Part shown: positions 31,918 to 39,947 of the stretch, one piece after another
Layout of the letters: the number at the start of each line of letters is the position of its first letter
Numbering within the stretch: the first letter of the stretch is position 1
Assembly: GCF_008329605.1 (NCBI RefSeq)
Contig: NZ_NPKO01000003.1
Coordinates: 310,001-374,000, forward strand
Length of the DNA: 64,000 nucleotides
Reading direction: 5' to 3'
Origin: Mycolicibacterium sp. P9-64
GTDB taxonomy: Bacteria > Actinomycetota > Actinomycetes > Mycobacteriales > Mycobacteriaceae
Position numbers and translations under genes: made by a program
The notes under the pieces: model-generated
The model's database searches: none
What the model saw: only the letters and a program-made list of their open reading frames with translations
What the model was told of the DNA's origin: nothing

Positions 31918-33471
31918 ATGGACCTGGCTGCAGCGGTCGCCGCCTACACCGTAGGTGTGGACGCGCTGCTGGCCGCCGACGTGGACGCCGCTAGCCATCC
32001 AGAACTGGTGACCGCGTACGCCGACATCGAAAGCGCCGCGCGGCGGACTCCCGTGGTGGGTTATGGCATCCTGGCCCGGCTCGAACGCGAAGCCGACCCC
32101 AAAAGCCTTGGTGCGACGTCGTTGTGGAAGCTCATCGTCTTGCGCTGCCGGATGAGCAAGGGTGAAGCCCGACGCCGCATCAAAGGCGCCGCGCGCCTGG
32201 CGCCGCGGCGGACGATCCAGGGCGAGTCGCTGCCCCCCGAGTGGGAGCACACCGCTGCCGCCATCGCGCAGGGAGCCATCGGCGACGAACACGTCGACGT
32301 GATCCGCAAGTTCTTCAAAGCCCTGCCCGCCAGCATCGACCCCATCACGCGCGGCCAGGCCGACGAGACCCTCGCCGACGTTGCGGCCTCATTGGATCCC
32401 AACGCCCTAGCGACCGCAGCAATGCACCTGCTGGCACTCCTGCACCCCGACGGCGACCTACCTGCCGAGGACGCCGCCAGGAAGGTTGGCCTCAACCTCG
32501 GGAAGCAACAACCCGACGGCACGAGCTACCTCAGCGGCTGGATCTCGGCCAAACTGCGGGCGCTCATCGAACCTGCTCTGGCCAAGGACGCCCAACACAA
32601 CAGTGCCCAACACAACAGTGCCCAACACAACAGTGCCCAACACAACAGTGCCCAACACAACAGTGCCCAACACAACAGTGCCCAACACAACAGTGCCCAA
32701 CACAACAGTGCCCAACACAACAGTGCCCCAGCCGTTCCCACTCCGCCTGCATGTGACGATCCCGACCAACCCACGCTCGACGACGGTCCGGTCTACGACA
32801 CTCCAGCCGCCCCGCAGCCCGACCATCTACCAGTGACCCAGGACGAACCAGTACTCGACGCGCAGTGGCGCACCCGAGCGCAACGCACTCATGCCACCTT
32901 CGAACTCGCCCTCGAGACCCTGCTGTGCTCGCAGACCCTTGGCACTCTCAACGGGCTGCCGACCACCGTGGTCGTCACCACCACACTGCAAGAACTCGAA
33001 CGCGGCGCCGGCTACGCCGTCACCGCTGGCGGCACCCGCCTCCCCATGCGCGACCTCATCGGCATGGCCGCCGACGCCCACCACTACCTCGCAGTGTTCG
33101 ACGGCCACACCAGCGCCGCCCTGTATCTCGGCCGCGCCCAACGCTGCGCCACCGGCGCGCAGAAACTGATGTTGTTCGGCCGCGATCGCGGCTGCACCAA
33201 TCCCGGTTGCGACGTCCCCTTCTACGGCACCCAGGCGCACCACGCAGTCGCCGACTGGAAACACGACGGTCAAACCAACGTCGACGACATGGCCCTGGCG
33301 TGCGGGCCAGACAACCGCATGATCGAGACCACCCCTTGGCGCACCCGACGCCGCAGCGACGGCCGTACCGAATGGATCCCGCCACCGGTCCTCGACACCG
33401 GACAGACTCGCGTCAACGACATCCACCACCCCGAGCGACTCCTCGCACCCCGCGACGACGACCCGTTCTAG
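31918..33471 (+). CDS. 13E12-repeat family DUF222/HNH endonuclease-like protein
   Basis: 517 residues. The N-terminal DUF222 helical domain (RMSKGEARRRIKGAARLAPR, LPPEWEHTAAAIAQGAIGDEH) is typical of the mycobacterial 13E12 family. The middle contains AQHNS repeated nine times. The C-terminal HNH nuclease motif reads RGCTNPGCDVPFYGTQAHHAV, then TNVDDMALACGPDNRMIE. 13E12 genes are multicopy and SOS-induced in H37Rv; function is unproven. The ATG at 31918 lies directly behind a LexA box. An ATG at 31907 (ATGTTCGAATC, a common 13E12 start) is out of frame here, so the first residues may differ from other copies. Confidence 0.88.
   Translation: MDLAAAVAAYTVGVDALLAADVDAASHPELVTAYADIESAARRTPVVGYGILARLEREADPKSLGATSLWKLIVLRCRMSKGEARRRIKGAARLAPRRTIQGESLPPEWEHTAAAIAQGAIGDEHVDVIRKFFKALPASIDPITRGQADETLADVAASLDPNALATAAMHLLALLHPDGDLPAEDAARKVGLNLGKQQPDGTSYLSGWISAKLRALIEPALAKDAQHNSAQHNSAQHNSAQHNSAQHNSAQHNSAQHNSAQHNSAQHNSAPAVPTPPACDDPDQPTLDDGPVYDTPAAPQPDHLPVTQDEPVLDAQWRTRAQRTHATFELALETLLCSQTLGTLNGLPTTVVVTTTLQELERGAGYAVTAGGTRLPMRDLIGMAADAHHYLAVFDGHTSAALYLGRAQRCATGAQKLMLFGRDRGCTNPGCDVPFYGTQAHHAVADWKHDGQTNVDDMALACGPDNRMIETTPWRTRRRSDGRTEWIPPPVLDTGQTRVNDIHHPERLLAPRDDDPF
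32591..32725 (+). repeat. Nine tandem copies of a 15-bp unit inside the 13E12 gene
   Basis: CCCAACACAACAGTG occurs nine times without a single mismatch. Because 15 is a multiple of three the unit encodes AQHNS and copy-number changes keep the frame. Perfect identity suggests recent expansion by slippage. Every reading frame on both strands is open through it. Confidence 0.95.
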
Positions 33472-33487
33472 CCGGGGGTGACTCCCG

Positions 33488-34081
33488 GTGCCTACGATCG
33501 ATGGCGTGCTGTTGAACCTCCCCACCGCCACGGGCATCGCCGAGGGCTCCATCACGCTGGTGCTCCGCCGCTGGGACGAAGCGCGCGCGAAAGCCGGTGG
33601 TACACAGCGCACTCCGGTGGGTACCGTGCGCATCGACGCCGTAACCGAGCATCCCGGTGGTTACAGGGTCACCGCGGCACAGGCGACGGCGGCCGGATTT
33701 CCGAGCGCCAAGGCCGCGCAGACCGAGCTGGACCGTCGCCTGGCCAAGCACACCTACGTGATCGCGGTCTCGTTCCTCGAATCCGACGAACGTCCCGCGC
33801 TCGCCGCCGACGACGTGCTGGCCGACGCCGACATCGCCGCCATCACCGCACGATTGGACCGCTGGGATGCCGTCGGCACACCGTGGACCCGGGACTACCT
33901 ACGGATGATCGGCGACAACGAGGCCGTCCGCGCGCCCGAACTCGCGGAGCGCGTCGGCCTGGACGTACCCCGGTTCAAGCGCAGGGTGCGCCAGCTCAAG
34001 GGCATCGGCCTGACCATCAGTCTCGGCGTTGGTTACCGGTTGAGTCCGCGGGGCAGGGCCTTCCTCGGACTCAACGGCTGA
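33488..34081 (+). CDS. Conserved hypothetical, ASCH-like N-terminal domain
   Basis: 197 residues from GTG 33488 (a GTG at 33506 is an alternative). LPTATGIAEGSITLVLRRWD with AKAGGTQRTPVGTVRIDAV resembles ASCH domains, beta-barrels thought to bind RNA or modified bases. The C-terminal third (APELAERVGLDVPRFKRRVR, QLKGIGLTISLGVGYRLSPRG) looks like a winged helix. Comparable two-domain proteins occur in actinobacteria without known function. It follows the 13E12 gene by 16 bases and may be cotranscribed with it under LexA. Confidence 0.65.
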   Translation: MPTIDGVLLNLPTATGIAEGSITLVLRRWDEARAKAGGTQRTPVGTVRIDAVTEHPGGYRVTAAQATAAGFPSAKAAQTELDRRLAKHTYVIAVSFLESDERPALAADDVLADADIAAITARLDRWDAVGTPWTRDYLRMIGDNEAVRAPELAERVGLDVPRFKRRVRQLKGIGLTISLGVGYRLSPRGRAFLGLNG

Positions 34082-34084
34082 GGG

Positions 34085-34396
34085 TTAGTCGACTCGCTTG
34101 GTGTTGATGTCGAACAACACCTGCTCGCCCTCGACCTTGAGCACCTTCATGTGCGCGGTGTAGTTGCCGTCCGGGCCGGTGAACTTGCAGTCGAACTCCT
34201 GGCCTACCTTTGCCTCGATGCCATCGGGGCACGTCACGTCGGTCGGCTTGAAATCGGTCTTCTCCGAAACCAGGTCGACGACCGATTGCGCCGCGCCTTC
34301 GGGCTTGATGGTCGACGTGCCGCACGCCGCGAGCTGCAGCGCTGCGGCGCCGATGAAGACGGCGGCGCCGCAGCGGATGCCAAGAGTTCGGGTCAT
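34085..34396 (-). CDS. Small secreted lipoprotein, DUF4333 family
   Basis: 103 residues. Signal peptide with lipobox LAAC (Cys25). The DUF4333 domain carries two further cysteines, VTCPDGIEAKVGQEFDCKFTG, likely a disulphide, followed by YTAHMKVLKVEGEQVLFDI. DUF4333 proteins are common actinobacterial cell-envelope lipoproteins of unknown role. The ATG at 34396 opens MTRTLGIRCGAAVF. It is divergent from the MerR gene (gap 88 bases) and converges on the ASCH-like gene. Confidence 0.8.
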   Translation of the reverse strand: MTRTLGIRCGAAVFIGAAALQLAACGTSTIKPEGAAQSVVDLVSEKTDFKPTDVTCPDGIEAKVGQEFDCKFTGPDGNYTAHMKVLKVEGEQVLFDINTKRVD

Positions 34397-34447
34397 GCTG
34401 CGGAATGGTGCTAGAAGGTTTGCCAGAGGTCAATAGCAACACGGTCC

Positions 34448-34478
34448 TTGACTTGAAGCGCTTCAAGTTCGGCACAGT
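34448..34478 (+). promoter_or_regulatory. MerR-type promoter with 18-bp palindromic operator
   Basis: ACTTGAAGCGCTTCAAGT (34451–34468) is a perfect palindrome. It overlaps a -35-like TTGACT (34448–34453), and a weak -10 CACAGT lies 19 bases further on (34473–34478). A 19-bp spacer spanned by a palindrome is the MerR activator architecture. The predicted transcript would start at about 34485, the A of the ATG, making the mRNA leaderless. Confidence 0.6.
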
Positions 34479-34484
34479 GGTGTC

Positions 34485-34958
34485 ATGACCACGGATACGA
34501 CGCTGCCATCCGAGCTGACCATTCAGCAGGTGTCGCGCCACACCGGCCTCGCGGAGTCGGCGCTGCGCTACTACGAGCGCATCGGGCTGATCGACGCGGT
34601 ACCACGGGACGCGAGCAGTGGGCATCGCCGCTACCCCGCCGACCTCGTCGCCGCCATCGAATCGCTGAGTTGTCTACGCGGCAGCGGAATGTCGGTCGCC
34701 GACATTCGCACCTACGTCGCCAATACCCGGCGCGGCCACGACGCGGCCTCCGATCAACGGCGGCTCTTCGAGGCCCATGCCGCCCGACTGCACGACGAGA
34801 TCAGCCGGTTGCGGCTGCGCGAACGCTACGTCACCGCCAAGGCCAGGATGTGGGCGGCCAGAGAACGAGGTGACACCGAGGCCGAACAGCAGATCATGCC
34901 GACGGTGATCGAGCTCGCAGGACGGTTGCTCGACGACGAAGGGGCCCGACGTGGTTGA
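34485..34958 (+). CDS. MerR-family transcriptional regulator
   Basis: 157 residues. The N-terminal winged helix (LTIQQVSRHTGLAESALRYY followed by ERIGLI) is the MerR DNA-binding signature, followed by SSGHRRYPADLVAAIESLSC and a coiled-coil region (DQRRLFEAHAARLHDEISRL). No cysteine metal-binding loop is seen, so a small-molecule or redox signal is more likely than a metal. It lies downstream of its own palindrome and overlaps the reductase gene by 8 bases, so it probably controls that gene and itself. Confidence 0.9.
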   Translation: MTTDTTLPSELTIQQVSRHTGLAESALRYYERIGLIDAVPRDASSGHRRYPADLVAAIESLSCLRGSGMSVADIRTYVANTRRGHDAASDQRRLFEAHAARLHDEISRLRLRERYVTAKARMWAARERGDTEAEQQIMPTVIELAGRLLDDEGARRG

Positions 34959-35973
34959 GCACGACCACCCGGTTCTGGTCACCGGTGGATCGGGATTCCT
35001 TGCCGGGCGCGTGATTCTGCGATTGCTGGCCGACGGCTACCGGGTGCGGACGACGGTTCGCGCCCCCGGCCGCGGGACCGACGTCCTCGGGTTCGTGCAA
35101 CGCGCCGGCGCCGCGACGGATCACCTCGAGTTCGTCGTTGCCGATCTCACCGCAGACGACGGATGGGCCGCCGCGACCGCCGGGTGTGAGTACGTGTTGC
35201 ACGTCGCGTCACCGTTTCCGGGACGGCAGCCCAAGGACGAGGACGACGTCATCCGCCCTGCACGGGAGGGCACCGTCCGAGTGCTGCGGGCGGCCGCCGA
35301 TGCCAACGTCGGGCGGGTCGTGATGACGTCGTCGTTCGCCGCCGTCGGATACAGCCCCAAACCCTCGGGAGCGCCGTTCGACGAGACCGACTGGACCGAT
35401 GCGTCCGCGCCGCTGTCCCCGTACGTGAAGTCGAAGACCCTCGCCGAGCGCGACGCGTGGGAGTTCGCAGCCGCCAATCAGGTTGAGCTGACGGTGATCA
35501 ACCCGGTCGGGATCTTCGGCCCCGTCCTCGGCCGTGACCTCGCCGCGTCGGTCCACATCGTCAAGGGCCTGCTCCAGGGCCGGCCGCCGGTGCTTCCCAG
35601 GGCGTCGTTCGCAGTGGTCGACGTGCGCGACGTCGCCGATCTGCACCTGCGTGCGATGACCGATCCCCGCGCCGCGGGCCAACGGTTTCTCGCCGCATCC
35701 GGTCAGCCGGTTTCGCTGCCCGAGATCGCCGCGATCCTGCGTTCTGGGCTCGGACCCGCAGGACGACGCGTGCCGAAGCGAGAGTTGCCCGACTGGGCCG
35801 TCCGGCTCGCAGCCAGGAGGATGCCCGCACTTCGCGAGCTGGCGGGCCTGCTCGGCGAACCCAAGCGGCTGTCCGCAGCGAAGGCCGGCGAGCTACTGGG
35901 CTGGCAGCCGCGTCCGGTGGCCGACACCATGGTCGCCACGGCCGAGAGTCTTCTCGAGGCACCACCCGATTGA
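34951..35973 (+). CDS. NAD-dependent epimerase / dihydroflavonol-4-reductase-like extended SDR
   Basis: 340 residues. VLVTGGSGFLAGRVILRLLA holds the extended-SDR TGxxGFxG turn, ADLTADDGWAAATAGCEYVL the DL motif, HVASPFP the third, and the catalytic site is Ser plus YVKSK (Tyr and Lys). Relatives reduce ketones and aldehydes such as methylglyoxal or flavonoid-like carbonyls. The GTG start overlaps the MerR stop by 8 bases. MerR–reductase pairs commonly respond to the toxic carbonyl they remove (inference). Confidence 0.85.
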   Translation: MVEHDHPVLVTGGSGFLAGRVILRLLADGYRVRTTVRAPGRGTDVLGFVQRAGAATDHLEFVVADLTADDGWAAATAGCEYVLHVASPFPGRQPKDEDDVIRPAREGTVRVLRAAADANVGRVVMTSSFAAVGYSPKPSGAPFDETDWTDASAPLSPYVKSKTLAERDAWEFAAANQVELTVINPVGIFGPVLGRDLAASVHIVKGLLQGRPPVLPRASFAVVDVRDVADLHLRAMTDPRAAGQRFLAASGQPVSLPEIAAILRSGLGPAGRRVPKRELPDWAVRLAARRMPALRELAGLLGEPKRLSAAKAGELLGWQPRPVADTMVATAESLLEAPPD

Positions 35974-36021
35974 ACCGACCGGTCGCCGGGATCGTGCCAA
36001 GGGAGTGCGGAAGTGACGCGC

Positions 36022-37038
36022 CTACTCGGCCAACTCATTCACGAGACGGGCGAAGGCGGCGGGTAACGCGGCCGCCGCGGGCACGATCCTCGAACGTACC
36101 GACGCGTGCGTGCTGGCGCGCAAGAGGCCTGCCGTCAAGACGCGATAGCGGCGCGACATTCGACGCCACTGCCGGTCGTAGTCGCCCGGCCGATCCGCGG
36201 CGACGCAACCCGCCAGCAGTTCGGCTGCACCGAAGGCGATCCCGAGGCCCTCCCCCGTCAGCGCGTCGACGTAACCGGCGGCGTCCCCGACCAGCAGCAC
36301 CCTGCCGGCAGCTCTCGCGTGCACCCGCTGCCGCAGCGGCCCCGCGGCGCGATCCTGGCCGCGAGGACAACCCGTCACCCGGTCGGTGAGGGCGCCGAAG
36401 TCATCCAGGTGGCTGTCGAACCCACCCCGCCGTGAGGTCAAGATCACGATGCCGACGCAGTCGTCGGCAACGGGCGTGACGTAGGCCTCGGAGTCTCGAC
36501 CCCAGTGCACCTCGACGTGATCGGTCCACGGCGCCATGTGCACGTGCCTGCGGATGCCCCACCGTCGCGTTCCATCGGACGGCGCCTCCAACCCCATCGA
36601 CCTGCGGATCGGCGAATGCAGTCCGTCGGCAGCGGCGAGGTAGCGGGCCCGCATCCCACCGGCGTACACCGATTCCGCGTCCTGGGTCACGTCGGTGACT
36701 TCGCCGCGGATGACGCGCACCCCTGCAGTCTTCACGGCACCGGCGAGCGCGGCGTGCAACGCCGTCCTGCGCACACCTCGACCGGTGCCGGAGCGAAACG
36801 ATGCGCTGACCGACCGCCCTCCGTCCAGATACGTGATGCCCCCCAATGGCTTTCCCTGCGGCCGCACGCCGAGCCGCTCCAACTGGGCGACGGTGTGCGG
36901 CATCAGACCTTCCCCGCACGCCTTGTCGATGTCGCCGCTGCGCGGTTCGACCACCACCACTTCCAGGCCCACCCGCGCACCGTGCAGCGCCGTCGCCAGC
37001 CCGGCAGGTCCTCCCCCGGCGACGATCAGGTCGATCAC
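36022..37038 (-). CDS. FAD-dependent oxidoreductase, geranylgeranyl-reductase-like (SrsC-like candidate)
   Basis: 338 residues. FAD turn LIVAGGGPAGLATALHGARV, CGEGLMPHTVAQLERLGV (the Cys-Gly-Glu-Gly motif of the geranylgeranyl reductase/halogenase-like group), and the GD motif LLVGDAAGYVDALTGEGLG. It probably oxidises or hydroxylates the product of the upstream type III PKS. The GTG at 37038 overlaps the methyltransferase stop by 4 bases. Third gene of a PKS–methyltransferase–flavoprotein operon. Confidence 0.82.
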   Translation of the reverse strand: MIDLIVAGGGPAGLATALHGARVGLEVVVVEPRSGDIDKACGEGLMPHTVAQLERLGVRPQGKPLGGITYLDGGRSVSASFRSGTGRGVRRTALHAALAGAVKTAGVRVIRGEVTDVTQDAESVYAGGMRARYLAAADGLHSPIRRSMGLEAPSDGTRRWGIRRHVHMAPWTDHVEVHWGRDSEAYVTPVADDCVGIVILTSRRGGFDSHLDDFGALTDRVTGCPRGQDRAAGPLRQRVHARAAGRVLLVGDAAGYVDALTGEGLGIAFGAAELLAGCVAADRPGDYDRQWRRMSRRYRVLTAGLLRASTHASVRSRIVPAAAALPAAFARLVNELAE

Positions 37039-37544
37039 GTCAGGCCGGCCAGCGCGGTGTTCTCGACCCTGATCCGCGCCATCATCAACATCGCGTTCAG
37101 CACCGTGAACGCCACCGCGGTGATCCAGGCGGAGTGCACCAGCGGCAAGGCAATGCCTTCGAGCGCGACGGCCACGTAGTTGGGATGCGAGAGATGGCGG
37201 TAGGGCCCACCGGTGACCCGTGCCGCGCCAGGTACGACGATGACCCTGGTGTTCCACTGCCACCCCAATGTGGTGATGCACCACCACCGCAAGCCCTGCG
37301 CGCCAATCGCAACGGCCAGCATCGACCAGCCGAGCGCCGGGATGAAGGGGCGATGCAAGACGAGGACTTCGGCCACACAAGAGGCGAGCAGGGCAGTGTG
37401 CAGGACGACCATCGCCGGGTAGTGACCGGCACCGAACTCGAGGCCACCTCTGGCCTTGCTCTTCGCGAAGTTGCGTTGGGACACCACGAGTTCGGCAATG
37501 CGTTCGGCGGCGACCAACCCGATCAGGAGTACATAGGCGGTCAT
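37035..37544 (-). CDS. Isoprenylcysteine carboxyl methyltransferase (ICMT)-family membrane methyltransferase
   Basis: 169-residue membrane protein with four or five helices. The SAM-binding C-terminal motif GPYRHLSHPNYVAVALEGIA is diagnostic of ICMT/PEMT enzymes, preceded by WWCITTLGWQWNTRVIVVPG. In Bacillus bpsAB and Streptomyces srsABC such proteins O-methylate alkylpyrones or alkylresorcinols made by the neighbouring type III PKS. The ATG at 37544 is 4 bases after the PKS stop. Confidence 0.88.
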   Translation of the reverse strand: MTAYVLLIGLVAAERIAELVVSQRNFAKSKARGGLEFGAGHYPAMVVLHTALLASCVAEVLVLHRPFIPALGWSMLAVAIGAQGLRWWCITTLGWQWNTRVIVVPGAARVTGGPYRHLSHPNYVAVALEGIALPLVHSAWITAVAFTVLNAMLMMARIRVENTALAGLT

Positions 37545-37548
37545 GCGA

Positions 37549-38619
37549 TCAGTGCCAACGCAGAAGGACGAGTTCCGAGCAGAAGCCCGGCCCCATGGCC
37601 ATCAACATGCCTGGACTTCCACTATGGGGCTGTTTGGCGATCGTGTCGCGCAACACGTGCAACACCGACGCCGAGGACAGGTTGCCTACCTCGCTGAGCG
37701 AACGCCAGGTCAGCTCGAGGGCGTCATCGGCCAGCCCCAGTGTCGTGGTGATCGCCTCGATGACCTTGGGTCCGCCGGGATGGCTGACCCAGGCCCCGAC
37801 GTCGTCGATGCCGAGGTCATGGGCGGCAAGGAATTCGGTGACGTCATCGCCCAGGTAGCGCTGCACGACGTCGGGGACTTCGCGGCCAAGGACGATCTGG
37901 AAGCCGGAGGCACCGATGTCCCATCCCATCGTCCGCAGGGAGTCCGGGTAGAGGTGGCTACGCGAATCGAGCACGTCGGGCCCGCTGGCACCGATCGTGT
38001 CGGCGCGCCGCGTGCCCGCCGCCACCACGGCGGCCGCGCCGTCGCCGAAGAGCGATCCGGCGACGAGGTTTGCCCCGGATGGATCCGCCGTTTGCAGGGT
38101 GAGAGAACACAATTCGACGGCCACCAGAACGGCAACGTCGTCAGGCGCACCCCGTAGGTAGTCGTTCATCCGCGCCACTCCTGCGGCACCTGCCACGCAG
38201 CCCAGACCGAAGATCGGCACCCTGCGCACGTCGGGGCGCAAACCCACCCGCGCGGCGATGCGCGCATCCAGCGACGGCACCGCGACGCCGGTGACGGTCG
38301 TCGTCATGATCAGATCGACGTCTTCGGGGCACAAGCCTGCGTCGTCGAGCGCCCCCTGCAGCGCGGCACACCCGAGTTCGGTTGCCTTGTCGATGAATAC
38401 GTCGTTGGCGTGACCGAAGTCGGTCAGCGCGGGATAGTCCTCCAGTGGGAGCACCAGATGCCGTGTCGCGACCTTGGAGCTGGTGTGCAGGTGCCGAATC
38501 AGGGCTTCGTACGGAGCGTTCGCGGGAAGCTCGATCAGGGCTTGGGTGATCTCGCGCTGGAGATAGCGGTGGGGCGGAAGTGCGCCGTGCACGCCGGCGA
38601 TGACACTCTGGTGGTCCAT
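37549..38619 (-). CDS. Type III polyketide synthase (chalcone-synthase family)
   Basis: 356 residues. Iterative homodimeric condensing enzyme. The catalytic triad is in place: Cys141 ([14 protein letters not shown]), His280 ([13 protein letters not shown]) and Asn313 ([11 protein letters not shown]). Long-chain acyl-CoA starters giving alkylpyrones or alkylresorcinols are typical of mycobacterial and Streptomyces relatives (Pks10/11/18, SrsA). The ATG at 38619 is preceded by an inverted repeat at a -35-like box. First gene of the three-gene operon. Confidence 0.92.
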   Translation of the reverse strand: MDHQSVIAGVHGALPPHRYLQREITQALIELPANAPYEALIRHLHTSSKVATRHLVLPLEDYPALTDFGHANDVFIDKATELGCAALQGALDDAGLCPEDVDLIMTTTVTGVAVPSLDARIAARVGLRPDVRRVPIFGLGCVAGAAGVARMNDYLRGAPDDVAVLVAVELCSLTLQTADPSGANLVAGSLFGDGAAAVVAAGTRRADTIGASGPDVLDSRSHLYPDSLRTMGWDIGASGFQIVLGREVPDVVQRYLGDDVTEFLAAHDLGIDDVGAWVSHPGGPKVIEAITTTLGLADDALELTWRSLSEVGNLSSASVLHVLRDTIAKQPHSGSPGMLMAMGPGFCSELVLLRWH

Positions 38620-38921
38620 CTCATTGACACGAAACGGGGCGCGGTTCGGTTCGATGGCGAACCGTCAAGAACAACCGGGTATCGCCGAATCCCGTTCTAG
38701 GCCCGCCGCACACGCAGAGGTGACCGTCTTGATGGTTCCAGACCAGCGCCCCGAAGGCGGCCGACGGCGAAAGTAGCTGAGCGCCAGCCCTCGGGTGCGG
38801 CGATTGCCAACATGGCGGTGCGGAACAGCACCCAGCCCACCGTCCAACCACGGCACCCATGAAGATCACGAATCCGGAGACCGGTTGGTTCAACGCGACG
38901 CGTTCCGCGCAGACGTGCTGC
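38620..38921. other. Intergenic region upstream of the type III PKS operon
   Basis: About 300 bases between the metallopeptidase stop and the PKS start, both on the minus strand. It holds the PKS promoter region with an inverted repeat (38647–38664). A minus-strand frame beginning MNQPVSGFVIFMG near 38890 looks like the start of a small membrane protein but loses hydrophobic pattern after about 15 codons; it may be a decayed gene. Confidence 0.4.
38647..38664. promoter_or_regulatory. Inverted repeat at the PKS promoter
   Basis: CGGTTCG-ATGG-CGAACCG is a 7+4+7 perfect inverted repeat 28 bases upstream of the PKS ATG. On the minus strand it directly follows TTGACG (38668–38663), a possible -35, so a bound repressor would cover the promoter spacer. 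The half-site order (GTTCG...CGAAC) is the reverse of a LexA box. Confidence 0.45.
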
Positions 38922-39947
38922 CTACTGCTGCTGCTCGTCGATGACGTTGTGGATGAAGCGCATCTTGTTCAGCACCGCGGGGGGCAGCACGAACGGGTAG
39001 ATGTCTTCCTTGCCCATCGACCGGTTCACCATGTTCAGACCCCATGCCAGCGGTAGCCACATCTCGATGATCGTGTCGAACCCGCTGGGGCCCAATGTCC
39101 GTCGCTCCAACGACGCCCCCGACGGGGCGAACCCGAACGCCGCCGACGTGTCGAGCGTGTCGCGGATGTGCAGGTAGTGCGCGAACGTCTCGGCCCAATC
39201 CTCGGCAGGATGCATGCTGGCGTAGGAGGACACGAAGGTCTTTGCCCATCCGGGCGGTGCACCTTCGCTGTAGTGGCGGTCCAGTGCCGCCTGATAGTCG
39301 GCATTCGGGTCGCCGAACAACTCGGTGAACGACGCGGCGTTGCCCGACGACGGTCCGATCAGCCGGTAGAAGTAGTAGTGCCCGATCTCGTGGCGGAAGT
39401 GGCCCAACAGCGTTCGGTACGGCTCGGCCATCGCGATGCGCAACTGCTCGCGGTGCACGTCGTCGCCCTCGGCGAGATCCAGGGTGATGACGCCGTTGTG
39501 GTGCCCGGTGATCACCTTCTCGGGCCCGCTGGACAGCAGATCGAACGCGAGCCCGTAGTTCACGTCTTCGTTGCGGCCGACGATCGGCAGCTTCAGCTCG
39601 TGCAGTTCGACGATCAGCCGCCGCTTGGCCTTCTCGGCGTCCGCGAACGCCGACATGGCCTTGAGGTCGCCGTCGAAGGGGCGGGTGCGGGTCAGCTCGC
39701 ACGACGCGCACAGCTGGCCGGCCGGATGCTTCTCGACGAGCCAGTTGCATTCGGCCAGATGAAGATTTGCGCAGAGCCGGTACTCGCGCTCGTCGACCGC
39801 ACCCGCGTGCTCGCTCTCCGGCCCCGGCGCGATGACCAGCAGCGCCATGTCGTCGAGCGAGAAACCCAGCGCGCTGCCGCACGACAGGCAAAGGGAGTTC
39901 TCGAATGCCAACCGCTGTCCACAGTTGGGACAGGTGAAGTCACGCAC
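38922..39947 (-). CDS. Putative zinc-binding metallopeptidase (Rv2568c-like)
   Basis: 341 residues. Begins with a zinc ribbon (FTCPNCGQRL, LCLSCGSAL) and a second Cys cluster (LCANLHLAECNW, LCASCE). The peptidase-like core carries HEIGH in LLGHFRHEIGHYYFYRLIG, and a downstream Glu-rich segment PAEDWAETFAHYLHI may give the third ligand. No signal peptide, so cytosolic. The GTG at 39947 was chosen because the zinc ribbon starts immediately and the gene overlaps the transglutaminase stop by 8 bases. Last member of the amidoligase/transglutaminase set; a processing peptidase for its product is possible. Confidence 0.82.
   Translation of the reverse strand: MRDFTCPNCGQRLAFENSLCLSCGSALGFSLDDMALLVIAPGPESEHAGAVDEREYRLCANLHLAECNWLVEKHPAGQLCASCELTRTRPFDGDLKAMSAFADAEKAKRRLIVELHELKLPIVGRNEDVNYGLAFDLLSSGPEKVITGHHNGVITLDLAEGDDVHREQLRIAMAEPYRTLLGHFRHEIGHYYFYRLIGPSSGNAASFTELFGDPNADYQAALDRHYSEGAPPGWAKTFVSSYASMHPAEDWAETFAHYLHIRDTLDTSAAFGFAPSGASLERRTLGPSGFDTIIEMWLPLAWGLNMVNRSMGKEDIYPFVLPPAVLNKMRFIHNVIDEQQQ

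Noticed and set aside
31907..31918. ATG at 31907 as start of the 13E12 gene (MFES-type start)
   Set aside because: It is out of frame with the DUF222 reading frame and would need a frameshift; the ATG at 31918 is in frame.
32591..32725. CRISPR array
   Set aside because: The units are 15 bp with no spacers, inside a coding region, and no cas genes are present.
32458..32826. Minus-strand frames with repeated LCWAL or GTVVL through the 15-bp repeat
   Set aside because: The repeat opens all six frames; only the plus-strand frame continues into DUF222 and HNH domains.
38647..38664. LexA box upstream of the type III PKS
   Set aside because: The half-sites are in the opposite order (GTTCG first), which is not the mycobacterial LexA consensus.
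38621..38893. Small membrane protein beginning MNQPVSGFVIFMG on the minus strand
   Set aside because: Only the first residues look membrane-like; the rest is low in hydrophobicity and Cys-rich, so a gene cannot be supported.
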